Below, piece after piece: positions 16,586-24,626 of a stretch of DNA of 64,000 nt. Each line of letters begins with the position of its first letter. Positions within the stretch are counted from its first letter, which is position 1. The DNA comes from Bradyrhizobium sp. AS23.2. GTDB lineage: Bacteria; Pseudomonadota; Alphaproteobacteria; Rhizobiales; Xanthobacteraceae. The stretch is from contig NZ_LGHM01000080.1 in the NCBI RefSeq assembly GCF_001908185.1, forward strand, positions 99,346 through 163,345, written 5' to 3'. Both the position numbers and the translations under genes were made by a program. The notes under the pieces are model-generated. The model was not told the origin of the DNA. It ran no database searches and saw nothing but the letters and a program-made list of their open reading frames with translations.

Positions 16586-16648
16586 GGAGGTTACTCGCTC
16601 GGTGGGAACAGGATGAAATCAGTAGGCGCTCGGCCGCGCCATGGTCAA

Positions 16649-16697
16649 CATTGCAGTGCAGCGTTGCACTGCCGCCGAGTTTGGTTCATTGCAGTGC
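16649..16697. promoter_or_regulatory. Repeated operator-like motif in the divergent SDR/dehydrogenase promoter
   Basis: CATTGCAGTGC occurs at 16649-16659 and again at 16687-16697 in the same orientation, 38 bases apart. The first copy also forms an inverted repeat, GCAGTGCA and TGCACTGC, around four bases (16653-16672). This looks like a two-site binding region for a regulator of both genes; the regulator is not known. Confidence 0.55.
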
Positions 16698-16743
16698 GAC
16701 CAAAAAGACGCCGGCTGCCGGACCAACCCCAAGGACGTTCTCG

Positions 16744-17817
16744 ATGAGCAAGAAGAAATACCGGATCGCAGTCATTCCCGGCGATGGCATCGGCAAGGAA
16801 GTGATGCCCGAGGGCCTGCGCGTTTTGGAGGCAGCGGCGAAGAAGCACGGCATCTCCCTGCACTTCGACCATTTCGACTTCTCGTCCTGGGACTATTACG
16901 AGAAGCACGGCCAGATGATGCCGGACGACTGGAAGGAGAAGATCGGCAAGCACGACGCGATCTACTTCGGAGCGGTCGGCTGGCCGGCAAAAATCCCGGA
17001 CCACGTCTCGCTGTGGGGCTCGCTGATCAAGTTTCGCCGCGAGTTCGACCAGTATGTGAACCTGCGCCCGGTGCGGCTGATGCCCGGGGTGCCGTCGCCG
17101 CTGGCGGGCCGCAAGCCCGGTGACATCGATTTCTGGGTGGTGCGCGAGAACACCGAAGGCGAATATTCCTCCGTCGGCGGCCGCATGTTCCCCGATACTG
17201 ACCGCGAGTTCGTCACCCAGCAGACGGTGATGACCCGTACTGGCGTCGATCGCATCCTGAAGTTCGCCTTCGAGCTCGCGCAGTCGCGGCCGAAGAAGCA
17301 CCTGACCTCGGCGACGAAGTCGAACGGCATCTCCATCACCATGCCCTATTGGGACGAACGCGTGGAGGCGATGGCCAAGAAGTTTCCGGGCGTGAAGTGG
17401 GACAAGTACCACATCGACATTTTGACCGCGAACTTCGTGCTGCACCCTGACTGGTTCGACGTCGTGGTCGGCTCCAATCTGTTCGGTGACATCCTCTCCG
17501 ACCTCGGTCCGGCCTGCACCGGCACCATCGGCATCGCACCGTCCGGCAACATCAACCCGGAGGGCGATTTCCCGTCGGTGTTCGAGCCCGTGCATGGCTC
17601 GGCGCCTGACATCGCGGGGCAGGGCATCGCCAATCCGATCGGAATGATCTGGTCGGGCGCGATGATGTTCGAGCATCTTGGCGAGAAGGAAGCCGGCAGG
17701 TCGATCGTCGATGCGATCGAGCGCACACTCGCCGAACGCACGCTCCGTACCAAGGACCTCGGCGGCAACGCCGACACCACCGCTTGCGGCAAGGCGGTCG
17801 CGGAGATGGTGGACTAA
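16744..17817 (+). CDS. Tartrate/D-malate dehydrogenase, decarboxylating (357 aa)
   Basis: Member of the isocitrate/isopropylmalate dehydrogenase family. RIAVIPGDGIGKEV starts the Rossmann-like fold; the substrate loop VVRENTEGEYSSVGGR and the metal/catalytic stretch SNLFGDILSDLGPACTG are those of the tartrate and D-malate dehydrogenase subgroup. It would oxidise and decarboxylate D-malate or tartrate with NAD and Mn/Mg, giving pyruvate or related products. The ATG at 16744 is chosen over an upstream in-frame ATG because MSKKKYRIAVIPGDG matches the family start. It faces the SDR gene across the CATTGCAGTGC region. I cannot separate D-malate from tartrate preference. Confidence 0.88.
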   Translation: MSKKKYRIAVIPGDGIGKEVMPEGLRVLEAAAKKHGISLHFDHFDFSSWDYYEKHGQMMPDDWKEKIGKHDAIYFGAVGWPAKIPDHVSLWGSLIKFRREFDQYVNLRPVRLMPGVPSPLAGRKPGDIDFWVVRENTEGEYSSVGGRMFPDTDREFVTQQTVMTRTGVDRILKFAFELAQSRPKKHLTSATKSNGISITMPYWDERVEAMAKKFPGVKWDKYHIDILTANFVLHPDWFDVVVGSNLFGDILSDLGPACTGTIGIAPSGNINPEGDFPSVFEPVHGSAPDIAGQGIANPIGMIWSGAMMFEHLGEKEAGRSIVDAIERTLAERTLRTKDLGGNADTTACGKAVAEMVD

Positions 17818-17837
17818 GGCAGGTTGTCGAATGCAAT

Positions 17838-17863
17838 GTCGTCCCGGCGGAGGCCGGGACGAC
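17838..17863. terminator. GC-rich hairpin between convergent dehydrogenase genes
   Basis: GTCGTCCCGGC and GCCGGGACGAC form an 11-base perfect stem with loop GGAG. A T-run follows at about 17880-17887 on the plus strand, near the stop of the opposite gene. Likely serves as the transcription end of the tartrate/D-malate dehydrogenase gene. Confidence 0.6.
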
Positions 17864-17889
17864 GCGAGACATGCGCTTCGTTTTTTTAA

Positions 17890-18963
17890 CTAACCCGCGA
17901 TCTTCTCGATCGTGGCCTGATCCAGCCCGAACCTCTTCCCGGCGTGCAGAATCTCCTGCCAGGTGTTCGGATCAACCTGAATGCCCTCGGCCAAACGCTT
18001 CTTTTTGGTCTCGCGCTCGGGCTCGCCGGCGATCTTCACTCTGTCGACGCCGGGTCCGGGAGGCGAGCCGGTGTGCCAGGCGACAAAGCTCTCGACTTCG
18101 CGCGCGAGGTTTTCGCCGGTGCCGAGCTTGTTCGGATCGATGATGATCGAGAGCATGCCGTTGAGCACGCGGCGCTTGCCATCGTCCGGGCCCTTGACGG
18201 TCTCGCCGCCCGAGAGCGCGCCGCCCAGGATTTCGCACACCAGCGCCAGTCCCGAACCTTTGTGCTCGCCGAAGGGCAGGATCGCGCCGTGCGGGGCAAT
18301 CACGGTGTAGCGCGGATTTGTGGTCGGCTTGCCCTCGTTGTCGATGATGGTGCCCGGCTCGAGCTCGACGCCCTTGTTGTAGGCGACACGGGTCTTTCCT
18401 TGCGCGATCTTGCTGGTGGCAAAGTCGAGCACGATCGGCTCCTTGCCCTTGCGCGGGATGCCGACGCAGAATGGGTTGGTGCCATGGCGCGCATCGCTGC
18501 CGCCCCACGGCGCCACGATCGGGCGCGAGATCACGTTGACGAAGTGGATCGAGACCAGTCCATGGTCGATGCACTGCTCGGCCCAGTGGCCGATGCGGCC
18601 GATGTGGTGCGAGTTGGAGAGGCCGACGACGCAGACGCCGTTGCGCTTGGCGCGTTCGGCGCCCAGCTCCATTGCCTCGTAGCCCATCACCTGACCGTAG
18701 CCGGTGAGGCCGTCCAGGGTGAGCAGGGGGCCTGTATCCATCACGATCTTGACGTGCTGGTTCACGGCGAGACCGCCTTCGGCCACTCCCTCGGCATAAC
18801 GCGGAATCATGCCGACGCCGTGCGAGTCGTGGCCCTTGAGATTCGCCTCGACGAGATTGGTGGACACGAGATCGGCTTCGCGGTCCGAGGAGCCGCCGGC
18901 CTTCGCGATGGCGCGGATGACGTTGGTGAGCGGCTCTGCCTTGATGGTGCGGTAGTCGGCCAT
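17890..18963 (-). CDS. Ldh-family (malate/L-lactate/ureidoglycolate type) dehydrogenase (357 aa)
   Basis: The fold is that of the NAD(P)-dependent Ldh_2 family, not the Rossmann lactate dehydrogenases. The DSHGVGMIPRY stretch near residue 47 holds the catalytic histidine, NSHHIGRIGHWAE the cofactor histidines, and GGSDARHGTNPFCVG and FGEHKGSGLAL the substrate loop. The ATG at 18963 is used; the frame is open upstream into the neighbour gene. It is the last of three minus-strand genes with gaps of 12 and 11 bases. It would oxidise or reduce a 2-hydroxyacid; sulfolactate, malate and ureidoglycolate relatives exist, so the substrate is open. Confidence 0.88.
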   Translation of the reverse strand: MADYRTIKAEPLTNVIRAIAKAGGSSDREADLVSTNLVEANLKGHDSHGVGMIPRYAEGVAEGGLAVNQHVKIVMDTGPLLTLDGLTGYGQVMGYEAMELGAERAKRNGVCVVGLSNSHHIGRIGHWAEQCIDHGLVSIHFVNVISRPIVAPWGGSDARHGTNPFCVGIPRKGKEPIVLDFATSKIAQGKTRVAYNKGVELEPGTIIDNEGKPTTNPRYTVIAPHGAILPFGEHKGSGLALVCEILGGALSGGETVKGPDDGKRRVLNGMLSIIIDPNKLGTGENLAREVESFVAWHTGSPPGPGVDRVKIAGEPERETKKKRLAEGIQVDPNTWQEILHAGKRFGLDQATIEKIAG

Positions 18964-18974
18964 TGTTGTTGCTT

Positions 18975-19886
18975 TTATCCTTTCACAATTCTGCGGCAGT
19001 GTTCCCACGCCGCATGAATGAGGTTCTCGCTGGCCTCCGGCGTCCGGAACGCCGAATGCGCCGACAGCGTCACGTTCGGAATCTTCGTCAGCGGATGGTC
19101 GGCCGGCAGCGGCTCGATGTTGAAGACATCGAGACCGGCATGGCGGATGTGGCCCGACTTCAGCGCGTCGATCATGGCTTGTTCGTCGACGATGGCGCCG
19201 CGGGCGGTGTTGATCAGGATGACGCCAGGCTTCATCTTCGCGATCTTGTCGCGCGTGATCATGCCGCGGGTCTCGTCGTTGAGCAGCAAGTGCAGCGATA
19301 CCACGTCGCATCTAGCCAGCAGCGTATCGAGGTCGGTGAACTCCACGCCGGGGTGGGTCTTCAGCGAGCGGTTCCAGGCGATTACCTTCATGCCGCTGCC
19401 GGACGCGATGCGCGCGACCTCGGCGGCGATGCCGCCGAAGCCGATCAGGCCGAGCGTCTTGCCGGTGAGCTGCATGCCGTCCTCGCGCAGCCAGTTGCCG
19501 GCGCGCGTCTCGCGATCCATCATCGCGATAACGCGGGCCGAGGACCACATCAGCGCGATCGCAGATTCAGCCACAGCGGTGTCGCCATAGCCCTTGATCA
19601 GATGCACGGAGATGCCAAGCTGGCTAAGCTCCTCCGGATTCATGTAGCTGCGTGCGCCGGTGCCGAGGAAAACGACGTGCTTGAGGCCTGCGCATTTCCT
19701 CGCGACGTCGGTCGGCAGCGCGGTGTGGTCGACGATCGCGATCTCGGCGCCGTCGAGGATCTCAGGGTATTGCTCGGGCTTGATGTCGGGATCCCTGTGG
19801 ATCCGCACCTTGGGATCGCCGGGCTTTTCCAGCCGCTCCATGATCACGGCGAGGGCTTCGTTGGCGTCGACGAAAACTCCGCGCAT
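18975..19886 (-). CDS. D-2-hydroxyacid dehydrogenase family protein (303 aa)
   Basis: NAD-binding motif GLIGFGGIAAEVARIA near residue 145, INTARGAIVDEQAM for the catalytic arginine and AHSAFRTPEA for the histidine. These are the landmarks of the D-isomer 2-hydroxyacid dehydrogenase family, which reduces 2-oxoacids or oxidises D-2-hydroxyacids. The product is slightly shorter at the N-terminus than typical members (about 315-330). It lies between the M20 hydrolase and the Ldh-family gene in one transcription unit, which points to conversion of a hydroxyacid released by the hydrolase. Confidence 0.87.
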   Translation of the reverse strand: MRGVFVDANEALAVIMERLEKPGDPKVRIHRDPDIKPEQYPEILDGAEIAIVDHTALPTDVARKCAGLKHVVFLGTGARSYMNPEELSQLGISVHLIKGYGDTAVAESAIALMWSSARVIAMMDRETRAGNWLREDGMQLTGKTLGLIGFGGIAAEVARIASGSGMKVIAWNRSLKTHPGVEFTDLDTLLARCDVVSLHLLLNDETRGMITRDKIAKMKPGVILINTARGAIVDEQAMIDALKSGHIRHAGLDVFNIEPLPADHPLTKIPNVTLSAHSAFRTPEASENLIHAAWEHCRRIVKG

Positions 19887-19898
19887 GGCTCTCTCCGA

Positions 19899-21149
19899 TC
19901 AGGATGCGACGCCGGCGATGGCCAGCACGGTATGTAGCAGCACGTTGGTGCCTGCGGCGCAGTCGGGCTGCGTGGCGTCCTCCAGCTCGTTGTGGCTGAT
20001 GCCGTCCTTGCAGGGCACGAACACCATCGCCGCCGGCATGACGGTGTTGAGGTTGCAGGCGTCATGGCCGGCGCCGGAGGTGATACGGCGGCTGGAATAG
20101 CCGAGCGTCTTCGCCGCGTTCTCGACCGCTGCGATGAGCTTGGGATCGAAGTGCGTCGGCGGCTTGCGCCAGACCAGGTCGATCTTGACCTCGACCTTGC
20201 GGCGCGCGGCGATCTCGGCGATCGCGGCGCGAAGATCGCGGTCGAGCGCATCCATGATCGCGCGATCCGCGCTGCGGCAATCCACGGTGAAGGCGATCTC
20301 GCCGGGAATGACGTTGCGCGAGGGGTTTGCGATCACTGCCTCGCCGATGGTGCCGACCGCCTTCGGCGCGTGCTTCCTGGCGATCGCTTCCATCGCCAGC
20401 ACGATCTCCGAGAGCGTGGCGAGCGCATCGCGCCGCAGCGGCATCGGCGTCGATCCCGCATGGCTCTCGAAGCCGGAAATCTTGCCGTCGTACCAGAGCA
20501 CGCCCTGGCCGGAATCGACCACGCCGATGGTCTTGCCCTCGGCTTCCAGGATCGGACCCTGCTCGATGTGCAATTCGACGAAGCAGCCGAGCTTCTGGAA
20601 GCCGACCGGCTTGTCGCCGCGATAGCCGATGCCGTCGAGCGCCTGGCTCACTGTGACGCCCTCGGCGTCCTTGCGCGAGAGAATATCGTCGGTGGTGAAA
20701 TCGCCGACATAGGCGGCCGAGGCCATCATCGCGGGTGCGAAGCGCGAGCCTTCCTCGTTGGTCCAGTTGACGACGCAGATCGGCGCCTCGGTTTCGATGC
20801 CGGCGTCGTTCAGCGTGCGGATGACTTCGAGCGCGCCGAGCGTCCCCAGAATGCCGTCATATTTGCCGCCGGTCGGCTGGGTGTCGAGATGCGAGCCGAT
20901 GCCGACGGGCAGCTTCGACATGTCGCGGCCCTTGCGCAGGCCGAACATTGAGCCGAGCGCATCGACATGCACTTCGAGGCCGGCGTCTTCGCAGGCCTTC
21001 CGGAACCAGTCGCGCACCTGCTTGTCTTCTGTGCTCAGCGTCAGTCGCCGCACGCCGCCTTTCTGTGTCGCGCCGAACTGCGCGGTCTCGTGGATGGAGC
21101 CCCAAAGGCGGGCGGAATCGATTTGCAGGTTGGTGGCGGCGCGGCTCAT
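19899..21149 (-). CDS. M20-family Zn-dependent amidohydrolase, N-carbamoyl/allantoate type (416 aa)
   Basis: Metal-binding residues are in order: SHLDTQPTGGKYDGILG (His, Asp), WTNEEGSRFAP (Glu pair), ELHIEQGP (His), and SHNELE near the C-terminus. The lid domain begins at about residue 215 (SGFESHAGSTPMPLRRDAL). This arrangement defines the hydantoinase/carbamoylase branch of M20, which includes allantoate amidohydrolase and N-carbamoyl-amino-acid hydrolases. It is the first gene of the minus-strand unit followed by two hydroxyacid dehydrogenases. Substrate unknown; ureido or N-carbamoyl compounds are the family norm. Confidence 0.88.
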   Translation of the reverse strand: MSRAATNLQIDSARLWGSIHETAQFGATQKGGVRRLTLSTEDKQVRDWFRKACEDAGLEVHVDALGSMFGLRKGRDMSKLPVGIGSHLDTQPTGGKYDGILGTLGALEVIRTLNDAGIETEAPICVVNWTNEEGSRFAPAMMASAAYVGDFTTDDILSRKDAEGVTVSQALDGIGYRGDKPVGFQKLGCFVELHIEQGPILEAEGKTIGVVDSGQGVLWYDGKISGFESHAGSTPMPLRRDALATLSEIVLAMEAIARKHAPKAVGTIGEAVIANPSRNVIPGEIAFTVDCRSADRAIMDALDRDLRAAIAEIAARRKVEVKIDLVWRKPPTHFDPKLIAAVENAAKTLGYSSRRITSGAGHDACNLNTVMPAAMVFVPCKDGISHNELEDATQPDCAAGTNVLLHTVLAIAGVAS

Positions 21150-21167
21150 GCGGTCAGTCTCTCAGTT

Positions 21168-21233
21168 GTCATTCCGGCTTCGATGCTGCCGGGCCACACT
21201 TCGCGCGGTCCCGTCGCATCGCCCCGGAATGAC
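21168..21233. repeat. Palindromic repeat, family C copy 2
   Basis: Starts GTCATTCCGG and ends GCCCCGGAATGAC, a truncated version of the longer family C copies. It separates the LysR gene from the M20 gene, both on the minus strand. Confidence 0.7.
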
Positions 21234-21257
21234 GTTGAAGGTTGTCCGGCGTCTTTT

Positions 21258-22175
21258 TCAATGACGCGCCAGCGCGGGCTCGTCAACCGCGAGGCTGCTC
21301 TGTGCGATCTGCCGTGCAAGCTCGGCGACGCGCTCCACCGCCACGACGTCGGGCGAGGCGAGCCAGCTTGCCGTGAATGTCAGCGGCGAGATGGCGAGGT
21401 CGGTGTCGAGCAGCTGCAGCCGCCCGTCGGAGAGCTCGTGCTCGACGATGGCGTCGGGGATCACCGCAATGCCGAGCCCTTCGACCGCCATGTGGATAAC
21501 GGTCGCCAGCGACGCGGACGCGTGCAGCCGGATCGGCGGCAGCTCCGGCCGGTCGAACACCTCGCGCACGACCTCGTAAGGCCGCGTCTTGCGCGGGAAG
21601 GTGATGATCGGAAACCGCGCGAGCTCGGCGCGCGTTACCGGGCCGTTGCCGAGGCCGAGCGAGGGGCTTGCGAGAAATCCGATCGGATAATCCGCGAGCA
21701 CGCGGTTGTGCACGCCCGAAGCAGACAGCGGTCCCACCACGAAGGCGAGCTCGATCTCCTGCGCGAGCAGGCGCGCGGTGAGGTTCGGCGTGATGTCGAC
21801 CTCGATCTCCAGCGACAGGTTCGGATAGATCTCGTTTACGCTCTTCACCAGCCGCGGCAGCCAGGTGTGCACGATGGTTTCGGCGACGCCGAGGCGCATC
21901 ACGCCGCGCATCGCGGAACGGTCGCCGATCTCCGCCATCATCGCCGCGCGCAGGCCGATCAACTTCTCCGCATAGACCATCATCTGTCGGCCACTCGGCG
22001 TCGGTGAAGCCACGCGATGATCGCGGTTCAGGAGCTTTACGCCCATCTCGCGCTCGAGCTGGGCGATGCGCTGGGAGATCGCCGGCTGGGTGGTGTTGAG
22101 CCGTGCCGCGGCGCCGCGAAAGCTGCCGAGCTTCACAACCCAGAGGAAGGTTTCGATCGACCTGAAGTCCAGCAT
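21258..22175 (-). CDS. LysR-family transcriptional regulator (305 aa)
   Basis: LysR helix-turn-helix in the first 60 residues (IETFLWVVKLGSFRGAAARL, then TTQPAISQRIAQLEREMG), then an effector-binding domain starting VMRLGVAETIVHTW. It is transcribed away from the putative hydro-lyase gene, with a 119-base divergent gap holding an inverted repeat. It also lies directly upstream of the M20/dehydrogenase unit on its own strand. A regulatory role toward the hydro-lyase gene is the classic LysR arrangement. The ligand is unknown. Confidence 0.92.
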   Translation of the reverse strand: MLDFRSIETFLWVVKLGSFRGAAARLNTTQPAISQRIAQLEREMGVKLLNRDHRVASPTPSGRQMMVYAEKLIGLRAAMMAEIGDRSAMRGVMRLGVAETIVHTWLPRLVKSVNEIYPNLSLEIEVDITPNLTARLLAQEIELAFVVGPLSASGVHNRVLADYPIGFLASPSLGLGNGPVTRAELARFPIITFPRKTRPYEVVREVFDRPELPPIRLHASASLATVIHMAVEGLGIAVIPDAIVEHELSDGRLQLLDTDLAISPLTFTASWLASPDVVAVERVAELARQIAQSSLAVDEPALARH

Positions 22176-22194
22176 TGGAAGGATTTTCCCAATT

Positions 22195-22211
22195 GATAAA
22201 ATGGATTTATC
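22195..22211. promoter_or_regulatory. Inverted repeat in the LysR/hydro-lyase divergent promoter
   Basis: GATAAA and TTTATC flank ATGGA in an AT-rich patch. It lies 20 bases from the regulator start and about 84 bases from the hydro-lyase start, a usual site for LysR autoregulation. Confidence 0.5.
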
Positions 22212-22294
22212 GAGATCGATTAGAAAGGAAGATTAGACTTTATATCACGCCTGGTGTTGGCTGTCTTTGTCGAGTTTATAGGCAGGTCGATCAA

Positions 22295-23110
22295 ATGACT
22301 GTTTTGGTGGCAGTGCAGCAAACTGAAACGCCCGACACTCTCCCGAGCCGCAAGGCCCGGCTCGCCTACCGCGAGGGGCTGGTCGCCTCCACCGCCGGTG
22401 CTGCCCCCGGCTTCGTCCAGGGCAATCTGGCCATCCTGCCGGCCGAATACGCCAGCGCCTTTCATCGCTTCTGCCAGCTCAATCCCAAGCCGTGCCCAAT
22501 CATCGGCATGTCCGATGTCGGCAGTCCGCATATCCCGGCGCTCGGCGCCGATCTCGATATCCGCACGGATGTGCCGCGCTACCGCGTCTGGCGTGACGGC
22601 GAGGTTGTCGACGAGCCGACCGATGTGACGAAGCACTGGCGCGATGATCTCGTGACCTTCGTGCTCGGCTGCTCGTTCTCGTTCGAAGAGGCACTGCTCG
22701 ACGAGGGCATGCCGATCCGCCACATCGAGCACAATGTGCGCGTCCCGATGTACCGCACCAACATCGCTTGCGGCGAGTCCGGTCCGTTCGCCGGACCCAT
22801 GGTGGTGTCGATGCGTCCGTTCAAGCCGGCCGATGCGATCCGCGCGGTGCAGATCACCTCGCGCTATCCCGCCGTACACGGGGCGCCCGTGCATCTCGGC
22901 CATCCGCATCTGATCGGCATCAAGGACATCGCCAAGCCCGACTATGGCGATCCCGTGCCCGTCGCCGACGACGAGATCCCGGTGTTCTGGGCATGCGGCG
23001 TCACGCCGCAATCGGTGATCAACGCCGCGAAGGTGCCATTCGCGATCACGCATTCGCCCGGCCTGATGCTGGTGACGGATCTGAAGAACAGGAGCATGGC
23101 CGTGATTTAG
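22295..23110 (+). CDS. Putative hydro-lyase, UPF0317/DUF1445 family (271 aa)
   Basis: Full-length member of the UPF0317 family annotated as putative hydro-lyase (YcsI-like). Typical blocks are visible: ARLAYREGLVASTAGAAPGF near the start, FVLGCSFSFEEALLDEG in the middle, and FWACGVTPQSVINAAK with SPGLMLVTD at the end. The ATG at 22295 is used because the preceding in-frame residues look untranslated. Its biochemical reaction is not established for bacterial members. It is divergent from a LysR regulator and followed by a Liv-type binding protein. Confidence 0.85.
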   Translation: MTVLVAVQQTETPDTLPSRKARLAYREGLVASTAGAAPGFVQGNLAILPAEYASAFHRFCQLNPKPCPIIGMSDVGSPHIPALGADLDIRTDVPRYRVWRDGEVVDEPTDVTKHWRDDLVTFVLGCSFSFEEALLDEGMPIRHIEHNVRVPMYRTNIACGESGPFAGPMVVSMRPFKPADAIRAVQITSRYPAVHGAPVHLGHPHLIGIKDIAKPDYGDPVPVADDEIPVFWACGVTPQSVINAAKVPFAITHSPGLMLVTDLKNRSMAVI

Positions 23111-23199
23111 TAGGCAGCGTTTGCTGCTTCTTCGGGCTTTACCGCATTCATCAATCGCTTCATTCGATCAATCGAAATTCAGTAACAGGGGACTTTGCC

Positions 23200-24444
23200 A
23201 TGACGATCTCTCGCCGCGACGTGCTGTTGGGAGCCACCGCCACCGCAGCGCTGGTGCCGCTGGCTGCGCGCGCCCAGACCTCGGAAGTCGTGATCGGCGT
23301 CATCTATCCGTTCTCCGGCGGCAGCGCCCAGCAGGGCGTCGACGCGCAGAAGGCCTATGAGACCGCGCTCGAGGTCATCAACAAGGACACCGATTTCGAT
23401 CTGCCGCTGGCGAAGGGCGAGGGCCTGCCGGGTCTAGGTGGCGCCAAGGTGCGTCTCGTGTTCGCCGACCACCAGGCCGATCCGCAGAAGGGCCGCGCCG
23501 AGGCCGAGCGTCTGATCACCCAGGAGAAGGTCTCCGCCATCATCGGCACCTATCAGAGCGCGGTCGCCGTTACCGTCAGCCAGATCTGCGAACGCTACCA
23601 GATCCCGTTCGTCTCGGCCGACAACTCCTCGCCGAGCCTGCATCGCCGCGGTCTCAAATATTACTTCCGCGCCGCCCCGCATGACGAAATGTACTCGGCC
23701 GCGATGTTCGACTTCTTCGACGCCATGAAGAAGAAGGGCACCAAGATCGAGACGCTGTCGCTGTTCCACGAGGACACCATCTTCGGCACCGACTCCGGCA
23801 ACGCCCAGGCCAAGATCGCCGGCGAGCGCGGCTACAAGATCGTGTCCGACATCAAGTACCGCGCCAACTCGCCCTCGCTCTCGGCCGAGGTGCAGCAGCT
23901 CAAGACCGCGAATGCGGATGTGCTGATGCCCTCGAGCTACACCACCGACGGTATCCTCCTGGTCAAGACCATGGCCGAGCTCGGCTACAAGCCGAACGCG
24001 ATCGTGGCGCAGGACGCCGGCTTCTCCGAGAAGGCGCTCTATGATGCCGTCGGCGACAAGCTCGAAGGCGTGATCTCGCGCGGTACTTTCTCGCTCGACC
24101 TTGCGCAGAAGCGCCCGATGGTCGGCAAGATCAACGAGATGTTCAAGGCGCGCTCGGGCAAGGACTTCAACGACCTCACCTCGCGCCAGTTCATGGGCCT
24201 GATCATCCTCGCCGACGCGATCAACCGCGCCAAGTCGGCCGACGGCGAGAAGATCCGCGATGCGCTGGCGGCGACCGACATCCCGGGCGAGCAGACCATC
24301 ATGCCCTGGAAGCGCGTCAAGTTCGACGAGGCGGGCCAGAACAACGACGCCGACCCGGTGTTGCTGCAATATGTCGGCGGCAAGTTCGTCACCGTCTTCC
24401 CGCCGCAGGCCGCGATCGCCGAGGCGATCTGGCCGATGAAGTAA
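23200..24444 (+). CDS. Liv-type ABC transporter substrate-binding protein, Tat-type signal (414 aa)
   Basis: The N-terminus reads TISRRDVLLGATATAALVPL, a twin-arginine export signal, followed by an AQT cleavage region. The body is a class 4 periplasmic binding domain (VVIGVIYPFSGGSAQQG, VSAIIGTYQSAVAVTVSQI). It is the receptor of the four-gene transporter downstream. The length of 414 exceeds classical LivJ/LivK (about 370) and resembles receptors for diverse organic acids or amides. A repeat element separates it from the permease genes, which may keep receptor levels high. Ligand unknown. Confidence 0.9.
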   Translation: MTISRRDVLLGATATAALVPLAARAQTSEVVIGVIYPFSGGSAQQGVDAQKAYETALEVINKDTDFDLPLAKGEGLPGLGGAKVRLVFADHQADPQKGRAEAERLITQEKVSAIIGTYQSAVAVTVSQICERYQIPFVSADNSSPSLHRRGLKYYFRAAPHDEMYSAAMFDFFDAMKKKGTKIETLSLFHEDTIFGTDSGNAQAKIAGERGYKIVSDIKYRANSPSLSAEVQQLKTANADVLMPSSYTTDGILLVKTMAELGYKPNAIVAQDAGFSEKALYDAVGDKLEGVISRGTFSLDLAQKRPMVGKINEMFKARSGKDFNDLTSRQFMGLIILADAINRAKSADGEKIRDALAATDIPGEQTIMPWKRVKFDEAGQNNDADPVLLQYVGGKFVTVFPPQAAIAEAIWPMK

Positions 24445-24506
24445 GCGGGGCGCGGCTGGGGGACCAGGCGCTGTGAGGGGCGGGAGGATCAAGCTGCTCC
24501 CGCACC

Positions 24507-24590
24507 GTCATTTCGAGGAGCGAAGCGACGAAGCAATCCAGACCACGTCCGCGGTGACATTCTGGATTGCTTCGCTTCGCTCGCAATGAC
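24507..24590. repeat. Palindromic repeat, family A copy 1
   Basis: Arms GTCATTTCGAGGAGCGAAGC and its near-complement ending GCTCGCAATGAC; inner arms GCAATCCAGA and TCTGGATTGC. Lies inside the transporter operon between the receptor gene and the first permease. Further copies at 40013 and 49784. Confidence 0.75.
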
Positions 24591-24626
24591 GAAGTCCACG
24601 AAGACATTTCGAGCGGGGGACCAGAG

